A stretch of DNA of 64,000 nt. It comes from Phallusia mammillata (taxonomy: Eukaryota; Chordata; Ascidiacea; Phlebobranchia; Ascidiidae). A program made the position numbers and the translations under genes. Numbering within the stretch: the stretch's first letter is position 1; each line of letters opens with the position of its first letter. Of the stretch, positions 36,501-52,880 are shown one piece after another. Where the stretch lies: NCBI GenBank assembly GCA_003260075.1, contig QLIY01000714.1, positions 1 to 64,000 on the forward strand, given 5' to 3'. A model generated the notes under the pieces. That model did not search any database, was not told where the DNA came from, and saw nothing but the letters and a program-made list of their open reading frames with translations.

Positions 36501-39500
36501 GATCGGTGGATTCAACCCAATAAGCAACACAGTCACCGTAGGATACGCCCAAGGTATCCCTTACCTGACCGAATTAGGCGTATTCCAAAACGTTACACTC
36601 GTTTTGACTGGAGACCTTCCGGAATCAGATGTCGGGACCTCAATAAACGGCAGATTTTCATTGCAAATCGATGATGAAGTTTACAGCGCAAGTGCAAGTT
36701 CTGGGTACGAAATGGGCGACAGTGAGATCACAGTAACATCGGATGTAAGGCAACAAATCGGCCCTCTTATTGCGCTGGGAGTACCCAAACGGGTACATAA
36801 GGTGTCTACCCTGAATTATGGATTGTTAGACCAAATCAGCATGTCCGGTGCACTTCAGCTGCACAGCAATGTTGAACGCACTGTGTACGATCTTGAAACT
36901 GACAGAGATGAGCAGATTCAGAACGAAATTGATGCCGTGATTAACGTGGAGCTTTTCAACTGGCACGTAAGCTTTTCTGGAAGCCACGACTTTGATTTTG
37001 CCGAGATCCCACACAACATCCAATACGAAGTTGCTGCTTCAGGATCAACTGATGGCTCCCCAATTCTTCACAAGTCGCTTATGATGTCGGTGACTCTCGA
37101 TGGAGTCAAACAAAGCGCCTCGGTAACAATGAACCAAAACAAAGCCAGTAATAGTTTCTATCTAGCCTCTAAGCACAACATTACTAAGATCTTGGCGTAT
37201 GGTGTTCCAGGTAATATGTCCATCGACTTCCAAATGAATGACAACTTTGACGCCGATTTGAAAATTGTCTATGACACTGCAAAGAAAAGCGTTGGTTTCA
37301 AACTCGACTACGATGGAAACCAGAAGAAACTTATTTTCTACTTCAACCACAACTTTGATATGATTGTAGAAAACTGGGGCGTTCCAAAGTCAATGGGATT
37401 CGAAACACAGTTTCTGGTCAACGCCGACAATATGCAGTCGATGCTGAAATACGTGTGGGGTGACATCATTAGCAAAGCAGACTTGACGTCCCGTTGGCAT
37501 GCGTCATGGGACATGCCATCACTCAACATCAGGATGACGCAAAATATGACCACTGATGAAGTGTTCCCTGTCAGTATCACGCTGGATGGCTCGACCCAAT
37601 ACAACAACCAAGGATTTTCCACCAATATCCACTCAAGTCGCGGCTACGCACAGGTGTCCTGCAGTCGCCATGATATGGGTGATACCGTTACCGACATTAC
37701 TTGCTCACTGCGCCAAAACTTTGACTCATTGAACGTTCCTGCCTTGTCTGAACTTGAAGCCACCTACACCCAGGGTGAAGGCACACGAACCGTCGAAATG
37801 ACCCTGTCATGCGATCGCGAGCAGAAACTACAAACCACAATTGCCACCACATGGAACCCAGAAAACATGGCTGCCTCTCTTTCTGTGTCTAACACTCAAG
37901 AATTTGTTGAAAACGATGTTTTCCCCAACACCTTCACTCTTTACACCAACGGAAGTGTCAAAGTTCCACGATTTACCGCCTTCACCTCCTTGACACACAG
38001 CAACGGAGATCCGTTCCAATTGTCAGTAGACACAGGCTACGATATCGAAGGAGAATCAGCGTATGTGCTTATCAAGCATAAGCAAACAGCATGGAAGGCG
38101 GTGCTTCCTCGCACATTGCGGGTTGATGCCAGTTATGCGTCGGATGCTGAAGGAGCACTTGTGACGGTTGTTACCAAGAGAGGCCGAAAACGAAACACTA
38201 TGACCGCAGGATACGGATACTATGCAAGAGAGGACACGGTGTACGGCAGGTTCAGCTACAATCACGATCTTACAGAATACCAAGAGAAGGTACCCATGCA
38301 TGGAAGAATCGCTTTACTCCTTGGAAAGACAGAAAACGCAGTATTTGGAGACTTTAATGTTACCATGGACGACATTGCTTTAATCCACTCGGCAGAAGCA
38401 AACTACAATAGACTTGCGGACTCACTGTCAACCATGGCAGAGGTAAAACTTAACAATCAATACCTACAAGAACTTGGCGTACCACACACTGTCTCAGTTT
38501 CAGCTTCGTATAATATGATCACCAACTTTCAAAGCTCGGCATCCGTCCATTACGGAGACAAATTCTTCACCGTGTCCCTTGAGAGTGACGAAGAAACTTC
38601 GGCGGTTTTGCAAGTGCAGCAAAATTTCGACTTTAAGCCAAACGACGTCAGAGTTGCGGTTACAGGATCAATGACCGATGGACAAGCTAACATGGAAATC
38701 ACCATCGACGGCGTGACACAAGATATCGTTCTTTCCGGAACTTATGCACCAGGGGAAGTCAACATACACCTGCTTCACGGTTTCGAAAACACTGTCGTTC
38801 CCAATCAGGTCTCACTCGGAGGAAGTTACAGATTTACACCTGATGTTTACGTTTCTGCCGAAGCTAACGTAGACGGCTCTGAATACAGTGTGTCCGGTGG
38901 ATTTGAAAAGCTTGCAAACGGCTTCCGCGTATCGTCTTCACTGCTTGATGACATCAGCCGATCGGCAACTTTCAGGCAGAACATGCTGCCGGGTGGAATC
39001 TCGTTCGAGCTTGACCATACCATTCCTGAACTTGACAACTACATCCCTCAGTCTCTTGGAGTTTCAGCGAGCGCTCGTCTTTCACCAAGACCTAACATCA
39101 CCGCCAGTATTCGCCACGAAAATATCACACAGAGCTTCACAGCAGAGACCGATCTTCCCACCTTGCAGTTCACTCTCAACCACGACGTCGCTTTGCTGCC
39201 TATTCCACAATCGATCACGTTTAAAGTCTCGGGTTCAATGAACCCACCACAAGGCTCGATCAAGGTGGTCATTGATGGCCAAACTAGAACCGCCACTGCT
39301 GTAGTTGATCCGGAAAATCTTCTTGCTAGCCTCATCCATAACCTCCCGAAACTCCCCTTGCCCGAATCTCTAACGATTGAAGCTTCGGGATCAATGAATC
39401 CACCTAGTGGCTCGCTATTTGTAACCATCGATGGTAAGCGCGAAGAGCTGTCAGCAAGTGTGAACCCAGCAGAAATGAGAGGAACAATTCGCCAAACCTC

Positions 39501-42500
39501 CTCCGTCCTTAGCTCGCTAATGATTCCCAATGACATCGCATTTGGTGTGAAGGGAAGTGCAGAGTCGATGAGTGGCGAAATTTACATTTCAATTGATGGA
39601 AAGTTACGGAATGTTGGAGGATCAGTTAGGACCCCAGTGGGTATATTTTCTTTGTTCCAGTCTGTTCCTGAACTTGAGTCTTACCTTCCACGAAACATCA
39701 CACTGCGAATCACCGGAGGAATGGAACCCCTACAAGGTTCGATCACTCTTACAATGGACGAAGTAGAACGCCAAGTCACCGGTGTGGTTGACCCAAGAAA
39801 CTTATTGGCCGCTCTTCGCCACACAGTGCCTGAAGCTGACGAATATTTTCCGCGCGATCTCCGTGCGTCAATGGGATTCACATCGGAATCAGTACAAGCT
39901 TCTTTCAGCTACACCAAGTCCAATGTTGAGAAGATGGCATCACTTGGCATCGACTTCAGTCTCAATCATGTAAGAATTCAAGCTGCGCAAACCATGATCG
40001 AAGGCAAAAATATTCCGTCGCAAATCACCGTCGACCTTGCTGGAAGTATTGAATACAAGAACTTCACTGTGATGACAGAATTCGATGGCAGCTACTTTAA
40101 CCTGAACGGAAATATCCTTGTAGGATCAAACGCAGACGGCTGGTACGGAATCACGACAAGTGCCCAACACAACGTGCGTATCCTGCGCAAGAAGTTGATG
40201 TTTCCCAAGAACCTACAGGTGGAATTTAAAGCTCGTAAAAATGGCGGAACATACGAGACAGCAATTGTATTAGACTTGATCAAGGCTCACGACTACCAAG
40301 GCTATGCATCCATCACACCAGTCACCAGAGAGAACCAATTTGACCTCAGAACCGAGTACTCCCACACCTACAACGGCCTAACAAGATCAATTTCCGGTAC
40401 CGTACAGGCTTCAAACGCAAACGGTTGCAGCCTAACTGTTGAGGGTTCTCAGTCCAGCCCTGAAGCATACAATATCGGTTTCTCGGTCGCAAAGGAATAC
40501 ACTCTTGATGAAACCCTACATGGGCGCGTCACTTTCTCTGGACGACAAAACATACCAGAACTTGTTGAAGCCGGAGTCCCAAGCATTATCGAAAACGGTG
40601 TAGTCACATTTGATCTCGGTAGGCTTATTGGCAACGTTGACTTCTCAATGACCATGGACGGTGAGGACCATGTTGTTCGTGTTGATTACAACCACGAAAA
40701 CCAGAAAAATTCCGTTACAATGCGTAACCACGTTGTTGTCACTATCCCTAACTTCAACATGGACCGCACTGAGATCGTTTCCTTGAGCAGGGCACAGGAC
40801 ATGTCGTGGTGGCAGGTTAGCTACGAGATGACGGAGCCAATCCTTGCCAGGGAAGATAACGTAGTTGCGAAGGTTTACATTGATGAAATGAACCCAAGAA
40901 TTACCTTGAAACTCAAACAGAAAGAGCTGAACGACCTTAACGTTCCGATACTGAACGAACTTTCTTTCTTGCGACGAGATGTCTCCGACAATCAAATAGA
41001 CTGGTCCCTGCGACTTACGTGTGACGAACGCTCAATGGTGGTTGGTCTAAAGGCCACGCAATCTCTTCCCAGTCACCTTGACTGGAATCTCTATTTCGAC
41101 CACGACTGTCCCATGCTGACTGAGCTTGACGTTCCAACACACGCGGCTAGCAAGTTTAACTACGCTATACAGACTGCGGAACAAATCAGGTTTGACTTCA
41201 GCGTCGGAGGAGAATTGTTCGACCGCTATGCCTGGTACAATATGTCGGAAGTTTTCGGAAGCACACATGGCACTGCAACTCAAAAGATGTCACACAACTT
41301 TGATTTGCTGAGCAGCTATTTGGAATGGAACGATTATGTTGAAACCTACACCTATAACAATGATGACAACATTCTTACCCTAAACGGAGAAGTGACGAAG
41401 GATGGAAGGCGTTTTGGAACTTACTCATTCACGATGAACTACGACACAAAGGCGATTCAATATAGAGCTGACTACGACGAATCTGGATATGAGGCTGACT
41501 ATCGCTTCACCTTGGATGGAACATATATTAACCTCTTAATATCCCTGACCAAAGACAACAACAACAACAAATTTAAGATTGCCTTTCAAAAAGACGAGTC
41601 CCACTTCAATGCCAATTTCCACTACGACCTCTACGGACCTGAAATCACCAGTGAGCTCGTGTATGTTCACGACGACCAAGGTTGTCAACTCAACGCCTCT
41701 ACGTCGGTAAGTGTAGAAGAAAAGACGTATTCAACCGAAATGAGTTTGGTTCCTGTGACCAGCGAGGAAATGAAGGGTCGTTACTTGTCGGTAATATACA
41801 GCGTAAACGACGAATCGAGTCTTACCTTTAACATGTTGGCAAAATGTAACGGAGGCTCAAGAGTAAACATGGTTATCAATCTCATCAACAACAACGTCAT
41901 TGAAGGTCTTGCAAGGCGAACCAAAATCGTTGAATCATACTCACCAAGCGGTTACAACTTTGCCTACACCAGCGACCGAAAACGAATTGTCACCAACGCA
42001 GTTTATTCTCCATCTGATAACGCGCACGAACTGGCTTGGAACTTCTTCCAGAATGTCATGGCATCCACATACCCGAGGGAATTAACATCAAGCGTCAACA
42101 TCGATGCAGATCAGTGGAGAGCAACTTTCAATGCCGATGAAACCGAAATGTTCCTCTTCAATGTTGCAAATCAAGAAGTCACGACCAGGATCAGGACATT
42201 TACCGGAAACGATGTTTTCTCCTTGACCGGAAGCTACCTTGTTCAACCGTCATATCAAGCCGATATCAGTGTCAACTGCGTCCCACTGGAACTTAACTTG
42301 CACTTCAATGGCGCATTCACTTTTATGCAACAGGACACTGGAAATTCGTCTCCCCCCCCCCGTTCAACCGTCATATCAAGCCGATATCAGTGTCAACTGC
42401 GTCCCACTGAAACTTAACTTGCACTTCAATGGCGCATTCACTTTTATGCAACATGGCACTGGAAATTCGTCGATCGTCGCCACACTGCAGGACCTCAATG

Positions 42501-45500
42501 CCGATCAAAGCTTCCACTTTAACGTGTACGCTCATCCTACTGGTGCCAATCCTGCCGACTTGTACGGAGGACTTTTCGTGCCCCCCCCCCCTGCAGGACC
42601 TCAATGCCGATCAAAGCTTCCACTTTAACGTGTACGCTCGCTTCCACTTTAACGTGTACGCTCGCTTCCACTTTAACGTGTACGCTCATCCTACTGGTGC
42701 CAATCCTCCTGACTTGTACGGAGGACTTTTCGTGTTTTCTGATCTCTCAATTGCTCCATTCACCTTCACGTCGTCTCTGAACTCGACCTACGACGCTCAA
42801 GGCACATACAGCCATGACTTCCAGATGCAGTGGAATGACAACGTTATTGCCCTCGTTGGAGTCTACGCAGAGCAAACCTTCAGTCTGCGCATCGAACAAC
42901 CATGGACCGAGACTGCCAGCACGGTTATCTTGTCTGGAACAAACCGCTCCTCGAATGCTGGTGAGGAGACTAAATCAATGTCAGTGCAGTGGGGTGGAGA
43001 GTCCGACTCGTTCGGCGTCACCATGGTTACGATGAAGCAACCGCTCCACGAGCGCATGACGATGACCGTTAACCAACCGTCAGGAGTCGTAGGCTTCCAG
43101 GAGTGGGAAACTACCGTAGACGTCGACCAAACAACTGCAAATGTGTATAACTATGATTTCCGTACCCAAATGGATGGCAAGCCAATCTCGGTGATTGTAA
43201 ACTATGAAGGAGATTTGCCACAGCCACTCGGCCACCATCAGCTCGTTGTCACAGTTACCCAACCCTTCACCACAAGGATTCCGACCACTTTTGTAACTAC
43301 CGGGATCATGACTATTTCATCCGCAGGCTTGTACGAGAGTGACTGGCGAATCACTTCTGAAGGCCATGAGTTGGTTGCCTTAGTGAAGAACTACAGACCT
43401 ACTGCCGGCGGTTACAACATGGACTTCATGTGGAAACAATCATACGTTAACATTCCCGGAAGTTTTATTTCCATCGTCAGTCAGAGTGAGAGATCAGAAG
43501 GACACGTTACCAACACAGCTGGTCTCCAGGTGGACGAAATGCCAGTCATGTCAAGTAACATAATGTACGGAAACGTTCAGGACGACGATATGACCAATAC
43601 GACTGTTAAAATATCTTTGAAGACTGGGCCGCTTTCAAGGTTCCTTTTTGTCCGTGATTTTGACGTAACATCTTGGTACAAGTACGCCCACAGCCGCAAC
43701 CGGGAGATGCCTGCTTTCAGCTCAACAATGGTTGTCGACGGCAAACGATACCACATTGACGGAAGTTACAACTCAAAGACCCGCGAAAACGATGTTAGGT
43801 TTAGTGGCGATTTGACCATTCAGCATCCACACCAAATTATGCTCTTCGGACAGAGGATGCCGTCATCTAACACCGGTAACTTTAAGCTGATCGTCAAACC
43901 TAAAGGTTCACATATCAATCTGGACTACGACAACGAACTTATGGACAACAAGCTCAGCATCTTCCAGCAATACCGCGTTGCAAATGGTGACCGGCTTCTT
44001 GATTACTCGGCGCGAGTCAAGTACAGCGCAGAAGATCAACCCGACGATCTGACAGTTGGCATCGAGGTTGTAAGAAATGACAACAACTTTGACAACACCG
44101 CCACTATCAACTTTGCCTATCCCGCCTCCCACATTGACAGTCAAACGATTTTGAGTGGAGTGAACTCAGAGAGCCAATTTGGCACGGAAATCGTGTTTAA
44201 GAACTACGACAACACCGAGCGTAAGCTATGGAAACTTGCTGTTTCGTACGCGAAATCAAGCAACATTATCACGGTCACAATCAACTCACCCGACATGGAG
44301 GAAACGATCTTGAGAGGTGATTTAAGTCAAGTTATTACACAAGCTGGTCATTTGATCGAAGCTTTGTCCTCGGAAGCCACCAGCACCGGATTGCGATTCA
44401 TCAAAGGAATGACCCCCACCGCAACCGGAATGGACATGTATATTGGATACCAGTACAACGATGGGCCCCAAAACACCATGCATCTCATCGTTGGCAACAA
44501 CAATGTAATGGGATTTGCTTTGCTCGAGATAAAGCGCGACTTTGTGTCCCAAGCAAAACTCGGAAAGATCTCGATTAACCTCGTCGACCCAAGACTGGTG
44601 CAAATTGAGATGAAGACCTACCCAGTTGTAACTGACTTCCTTCGTCAGATGTTCTCAGTCTGCGACAATGAAATAGCACGTAAGATCAATTGGCTCGCAG
44701 ATGAATTGGTCGACTTTTTGATGTCCTGCAAGACGGTGGTTAGCGGAAGTGAATCTGTCGAGAGAATGTCAGTAAGTTTCATTGACAGTGCAATCAGCTT
44801 CATCAACAGAATGCGAACAAAATCAGTGGAGGGGATGACTTCGAAATTCAACGATATGTCAAACAACTTCGATGCTTCTCACAACATTATCCAGGCTTTG
44901 CTGAGACAAGCAGTGAACATGCTTGATGAGACTGTCTCTAGTCTTCGCGACGTAGTTGCTGGCCCGTTCGCTGATCTCGTTGACCAGCACTACGGAGTCT
45001 TCTTAAATCGCATTGCCACTTCGCTTAAAATCCATATGCGAGTTGTGGAAGATATCTTGTCTCGAGTCAACGCCGACGAGGTGTTCCAGGAGCTGGTAGA
45101 CGAGGCTGTTCAAAAGACATCCGCATTCATCCTTGCCAACGGTGAAGCTCTCTTTATGACATCCAGGCGCCCACTTTCGGAACTTATTGCCGTGACCGAG
45201 TCAGAGGTGATCATCAACATTCCTCTTGAATTCGAGGTGAGAAATTTGTCGATACATTGCATAATAGATATTCAAGTGTTTTGTAATGTTTAAGACCTAA
45301 TCATTTGACATGCGAAACTTGTACGTGCAGCTTGATCATTTCGTGCCTTTGCCGTCACTTGAAGATCTAAAGACATGGGCAGCTCAAACCGCTCTTGCCC
45401 TTAAGATTGACGAAGCTGTCAGCAAACTTTACACTTACGTCGACCAGTACTACCAAGTGCGTGCAGTTGTGTACATGCCAAGAGATGAGCTTCTGCCTCC

Positions 45501-47832
45501 TTTTAAGGTAATTGGAGTGTATAATTTCAAAATTGGCCAAGGTTGAAAACATAAACTTCACAAGTATGAAGTAAACATTAAAATTCATAATGTTTTTGTA
45601 GGGACACGCATTTGTGTCTGGTTTCCGTCACTTCAGCACCTTCGACAAACGCCACATCGACTTCTCCAGCAGCTGCCCGACCACCCACGTTCTTGCCACT
45701 GATATGCGCAACGATAACTTCACCATTACACTTTCCTACGGCGACTCTTCCTCTGATTCTATCCCATCGATTGAAATGATCGTTGAGAATCGAAAGGTTG
45801 TCGTCTTCAGTGACTACAGTGTCCAAGTCAATGGACGCACCAAGGACGTTCCAGTGGTTGTCGGAAAGGTGGGTTTTGCATTGCAAAAAGAGGAATTGGT
45901 TTTGGATGTTTTCCAGACCTCGCCTAAGGATTTACCCTTTATGTTGCGCAGATCGCTGTGAATCTTGAAGGAAATACCATTCACATCCGACATGTTGAAG
46001 GGGACGTGGATGTTGCATGCGACTTCAAAACTCAACTGTGCACTGTTGATGTTTCACCCTACTACTTCGGTGCCACCGGTGGTCTGGCTGGAACCTACAA
46101 CAACGAACCATCGGATGACGTCATGGGACCGGCCCTTAACCAACTCAGTGACGTAGCCACTATGGCTTCTCAATGGGAGGTTCGTGCAAATGGAATATAA
46201 ATAATTGTGATGTCAATATTCGAAAAACAGTTTTTAAAATGCAACTCTCGCGTTTTACAGACTTCAGACACCAGTTGTGCCAGCGGCAACGCCTACAGGC
46301 CATGCGCAAGCAACAATGTACCAACGATTTGCAGACAGCTCTTTGAAAGTACCAAATCTCCGTTCCGATCCTGCTTCCCGCTCGTCGACCCCAAGACATT
46401 CATGCACATGTGTCAAGATGATATGTGCGACGATAACAACGCAGTAAGTTCACTTAAATATGTCCGCTGTGTTTCTTCACATATAACAGATTTATCAAGT
46501 GTTGTTGTTTTGTGTAGGCAAAATCGTGCTCGGCCGCCTCTGCGTATTTGTACAGATGTAAATTGGCTGGAGCACCACTCACCATGCCCGACCACTGCGT
46601 GATGTGCAGCGACGTGCACGGTCACGAATTTAGCGCTGCCCGATCCAGAAGTGCCGAAATTACCGGAGTTGACTTGGTCTTTGTGGTCCAGGAAAGCGCC
46701 TGCATGCAGTAAGTAGCAAACCGCTTCTCAAACAAAACTGTTTTATTTCAACTTCTAAAACTTGCGTTTTATTTTAGACGGACCTCCAAGGCAATGCGCA
46801 AGTTCATCAAGCGCCTGTCGTCCGAAATGAACAGCGAAGGCTTGCGCGATTCCCGCTTCTACATGGTGGGATACGGTGGAATCGAGGGAAGCACTGCTCC
46901 TCACACTTACACTTTCAGCAAAGAACCATTTACCACCAGAAAGGTACTTGTTTTAATCTCTGGCACTTTGTAATGAGCCGGTTACTCATGTGTTTTATCC
47001 CGTAGAAATCCTTGTACAAGAAATTCCGTCGCATGCAACTCGCAGAAGAGAGCGACAGCCCAGACGCATTGGAAGCTATTTCGTATGCCACCAAACTTCC
47101 GTTCCGTGCCGGTGCCAAGCCAATCATTGTGCTCATGTCATGTGACGAGTGTAGCTCTGAGACCAGGGTAGGTTTTTTTATGTGAAGTCTGTACTTCTGC
47201 ATTTGTCATCTTTGCAAGTTCAAACATTCATTTTTTACTTTTATTTAGGTTTCGTTCGGAAACGTTGAATCACAACTTAAAAACAAAAGAATTGGCTTCC
47301 ACCATCTTCCTCACCACGCAATTACCGCTGGATCCAAATCCGTAAGTCAAATTTTACATATTTATTATCAAGCCTAAGTGTAACACCCGTTACTCTGTTG
47401 TGTAGATGTTCGGTTACGACAGACGAACTGCTTTCTCCAAACACAACCTGGACAGTTCTGTGATCAAACCAAGCAAGGCTGACAGCTGCGTGCCACTGGC
47501 AACAGTCACTGGAGGTTCAGTGTGGGACTCAAATCAACTGGTGAGTGTTTATCATCACACAATCGCCACATCAAGATTCCAAACCGTTAAAATTAGATAC
47601 CAACATGTTTTCAGTGTTTACCCTCCACAGTGCAAACTAAATGACTTTAAAATGTGTTTTCAACTTTAAGCACAATAAAGCTTTAAGATTGCTGTTTCGT
47701 TTTCAGAGTGACTCGACATTCCAGAGTAGATTGGGTAATTATCTCGCCAGAAGTGCGCAATCCGGCACCACCGTCACTTGCACTTGCCAAATGAATGAAG
47801 ATGGAATTGCTTCACCGGTCTGCACGCCATAG
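26346..47832 (+). CDS. apolipoprotein B / apolipophorin-type large lipid transfer protein
   Basis: A 35-exon gene for a secreted lipoprotein scaffold of about 5,500 residues once haplotype-like insertions in the giant exon are discounted. It starts with a signal peptide (MEFQAFILSLLLLTIVSQTEA), then a vitellogenin-N lipid transfer module, open beta-sheet domains, a very long beta-rich region in one exon, a helical segment, a VWFD domain and a VWA-like C-terminus ending at TAG 47830-47832. Family members (apoB, insect apolipophorin, vitellogenin, MTP) bind and carry lipid in circulation. The retained VWFD and the size place it with apolipophorin/apoB rather than MTP; no polyserine vitellin region is seen. 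Every splice junction I traced keeps phase. The giant exon shows two frame breaks at C-run duplications (42352-42361, 42581-42591) that cancel when both are removed. Confidence 0.93.
39200..39850 (+). repeat. four tandem protein repeats of about 53 residues
   Basis: Within the giant exon four consecutive units share the layout P-x-x-(I/L)-x-(F/I)-x-(V/A)-x-G-S-M-x-P-x-x-G-S-(I/L)-x-(V/L)-x-(I/M)-D-G, then V-(D/N)-P-x-(N/E)-(L/M)-x-(A/G)-x-(L/I)-(R/H). Unit starts lie near 39206, 39359, 39518 and 39686. They are the most regular stretch of the wider repeat pattern in this exon. Confidence 0.75.
42616..42687 (+). repeat. 24-bp unit repeated three times in coding sequence
   Basis: The unit GCTTCCACTTTAACGTGTAC plus GCTC occurs at 42616, 42640 and 42664. 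The neighbouring copy of this region (about 42507-42530) has the unit once. It adds eight residues per unit without a frame change, so it could be a real length variant or an assembly artefact. Confidence 0.8.
45331..47832 (+). other. 3' module of the lipoprotein gene: exons 26-35 with VWFD and VWA-like domains
   Basis: Exons: 45331-45507, 45602-45868, 45952-46179, 46261-46443, 46518-46708, 46778-46943, 47006-47167, 47249-47341, 47406-47540, 47707-47832, all phase-consistent. Exons 27-28 form a VWFD domain: GHAFVSGFRHFSTFDKRHID at the start and GLAGTYNNEPSDD near the end, where the usual GLCG cysteine is Ala. Exons 29-30 are cysteine-rich, C8-like. Exons 30-34 resemble a VWA fold: VDLVFVVQESA at the first strand, where DxSxS would be expected, and KPIIVLMSCDECSS at a later strand. 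The metal-binding motif is therefore degenerate. The final exon ends with a C-x-C pair and PVCTP. Confidence 0.82.
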
Positions 47833-48683
47833 AACATTACCTTAGATACATTACCGGACAAACTTGGACTTTTGACCTGACCTATGTACATACAACAGAT
47901 CATCCATTTGACCTAGACATACGTTTTTAGTTTTAATTTACGTGTTTTTACTTGTTGTTTGTATAATTTAGTGCCTTTGCTTGTCAAAATAGTGTCTACT
48001 TGTCACTCACACGTCTGTCGTCTTGTGTTGTCCACGTTGTTTTCGTTTATGTCTGTATGAGTGTTCACTGTTTAATTTAGTTAAACTACAAGTCAATGTG
48101 CCCTTCGTACTAGCGAAGAAGGCTCGCATAATTCAAGCAATACACTGTTACGTGTGAAGTTGTGACTTCAAAACCAATACCTTCGCTGCAGTTTCTTACC
48201 AAAAAAACTCTTTAATGCAGTAAACAATAATCCAGACTTGTTATTCCTCTTATGCAATTAAAAAATCCTACACGTTGAAGTCACTATCACGCATGTGTCG
48301 TTATCTCGTTTCTCTCTTGTCTTTTGCTTCCTGTGATGTTGAAATGTTGAACTGAAACTAATCAAAGCTGGTCGTGTTTGAGATGTAAGTTATCAGTGCA
48401 AAGGTATTTGTTTGGATTAGACTAGGAAAATTAGTCCATGTCCACAAACAAACAAACATTTTTTTACGATTGACTAAAAACAGTCTCTAGATTTGAAAAC
48501 ATCGTAACAACGCGATAACTGTAATTTTCACATATAGCACATAATTACATAGTTATATTAATCCTCCATGCAACTTCAAACACCTTCCATTTAAACCTGA
48601 AAGTACGATAGTGGCGATAACCTAGCCCTAAATCAAGGAGAGTAATTGACAGTTTGTTGATTGAAGGGGCGTTTTGGTACAGA
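47833..48683. other. 3' flank of the lipoprotein gene
   Basis: No coding exon recognised. I see no canonical AATAAA within the first 200 bases after the stop codon. Confidence 0.4.
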
Positions 48684-49115
48684 AAGGGTTGCCATACCGT
48701 CCTTATTTCTAAGATTTGTCCTTATTTTGAACGGCCTATTTCTAAGATTTGTCCTTATTTTGAAGGGTTATCTTAGAAAAGTTCATTGTCCTTATTTCTA
48801 AGAAATGTCCTTCTTTTTGACTTGCGTCCTTATTTTGTCTTATTTTCAACAATTACAAGGAACAAACTTAGTGAAATGACAGTCAAATCCCTGCTATAAG
48901 TAAAAGTAAACCTAGACCTGAGCTGTCATGAGATGCGCGAAGTATTCTTTATAAACAAGGAGTTGCTGGAACAGATTGTTTCTGGTCCAAATATGGCATA
49001 TGATGTGTCATGGCTCGTATACATGCAATTTGTTCAAAAACGTTTGTTTCGTTTCATATGAAAAGTTAATTTTTCGGTTGTCCTTATTTTTGGTTTCATG
49101 TCGATGGCAACCCTG
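48684..49115. mobile_element. hAT-like MITE with diverged target duplication
   Basis: The ends AAGGGTTGCC (48684-48693) and GGCAACCCTG (49106-49115) form an inverted repeat like the common hAT terminus CAGGGTTGCC. The flanks GGTACAGA (48676-48683) and GGTATAGG (49116-49123) match at 6 of 8 positions, suggesting an old insertion. The left interior repeats a TCCTTATTTCTAAGATTTG-type motif several times. Confidence 0.65.
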
Positions 49116-49312
49116 GGTATAGGACTGTGGACACACAAGTCGGGCTCTTACTTCAGGTTGATATGTTGGTAGTGTTCTTGCTGTTTAGAATAGGGACTGT
49201 TTCTAAAAAATGCATACTATACTAAGCATCGACAAAACTGCAAATAACACAAATGCCTGTAAACTTTACTACTCCATTCAGTTTCACAGCATGATGATTT
49301 CTCATTGTCATT

Positions 49313-52880
<3,568 letters not shown>

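Larger units (their letters stand above)
33753..45236 (+). other. giant lipid-binding exon (exon 25) of the lipoprotein gene
   Basis: A single exon of 11,484 bp as assembled, about 11,194 bp after removing three duplicated segments (63, 121 and 106 bp). It starts at the acceptor CAACAG|C and encodes KRRSR within the first 12 residues, a possible basic cleavage site. The region is rich in alternating polar/hydrophobic strands. It carries a recurring unit of the form H/N-x-x-P-x-L-x-x-L-x-V-P followed by a strand and Gly, at spacings of about 50-95 residues; examples are near 36540, 36780, 37200, 37380, 38470, 39020, 39190, 39350, 39670, 39830, 40560 and 41110. The last 180 residues before 45236 are helical, with many heptad-like positions. 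Confidence 0.85.

Noticed and set aside
38847..41283. Many open frames antisense or out of frame within the giant lipoprotein exon
   Set aside because: All overlap a long, clearly coding frame with family signatures and are codon-bias shadows.
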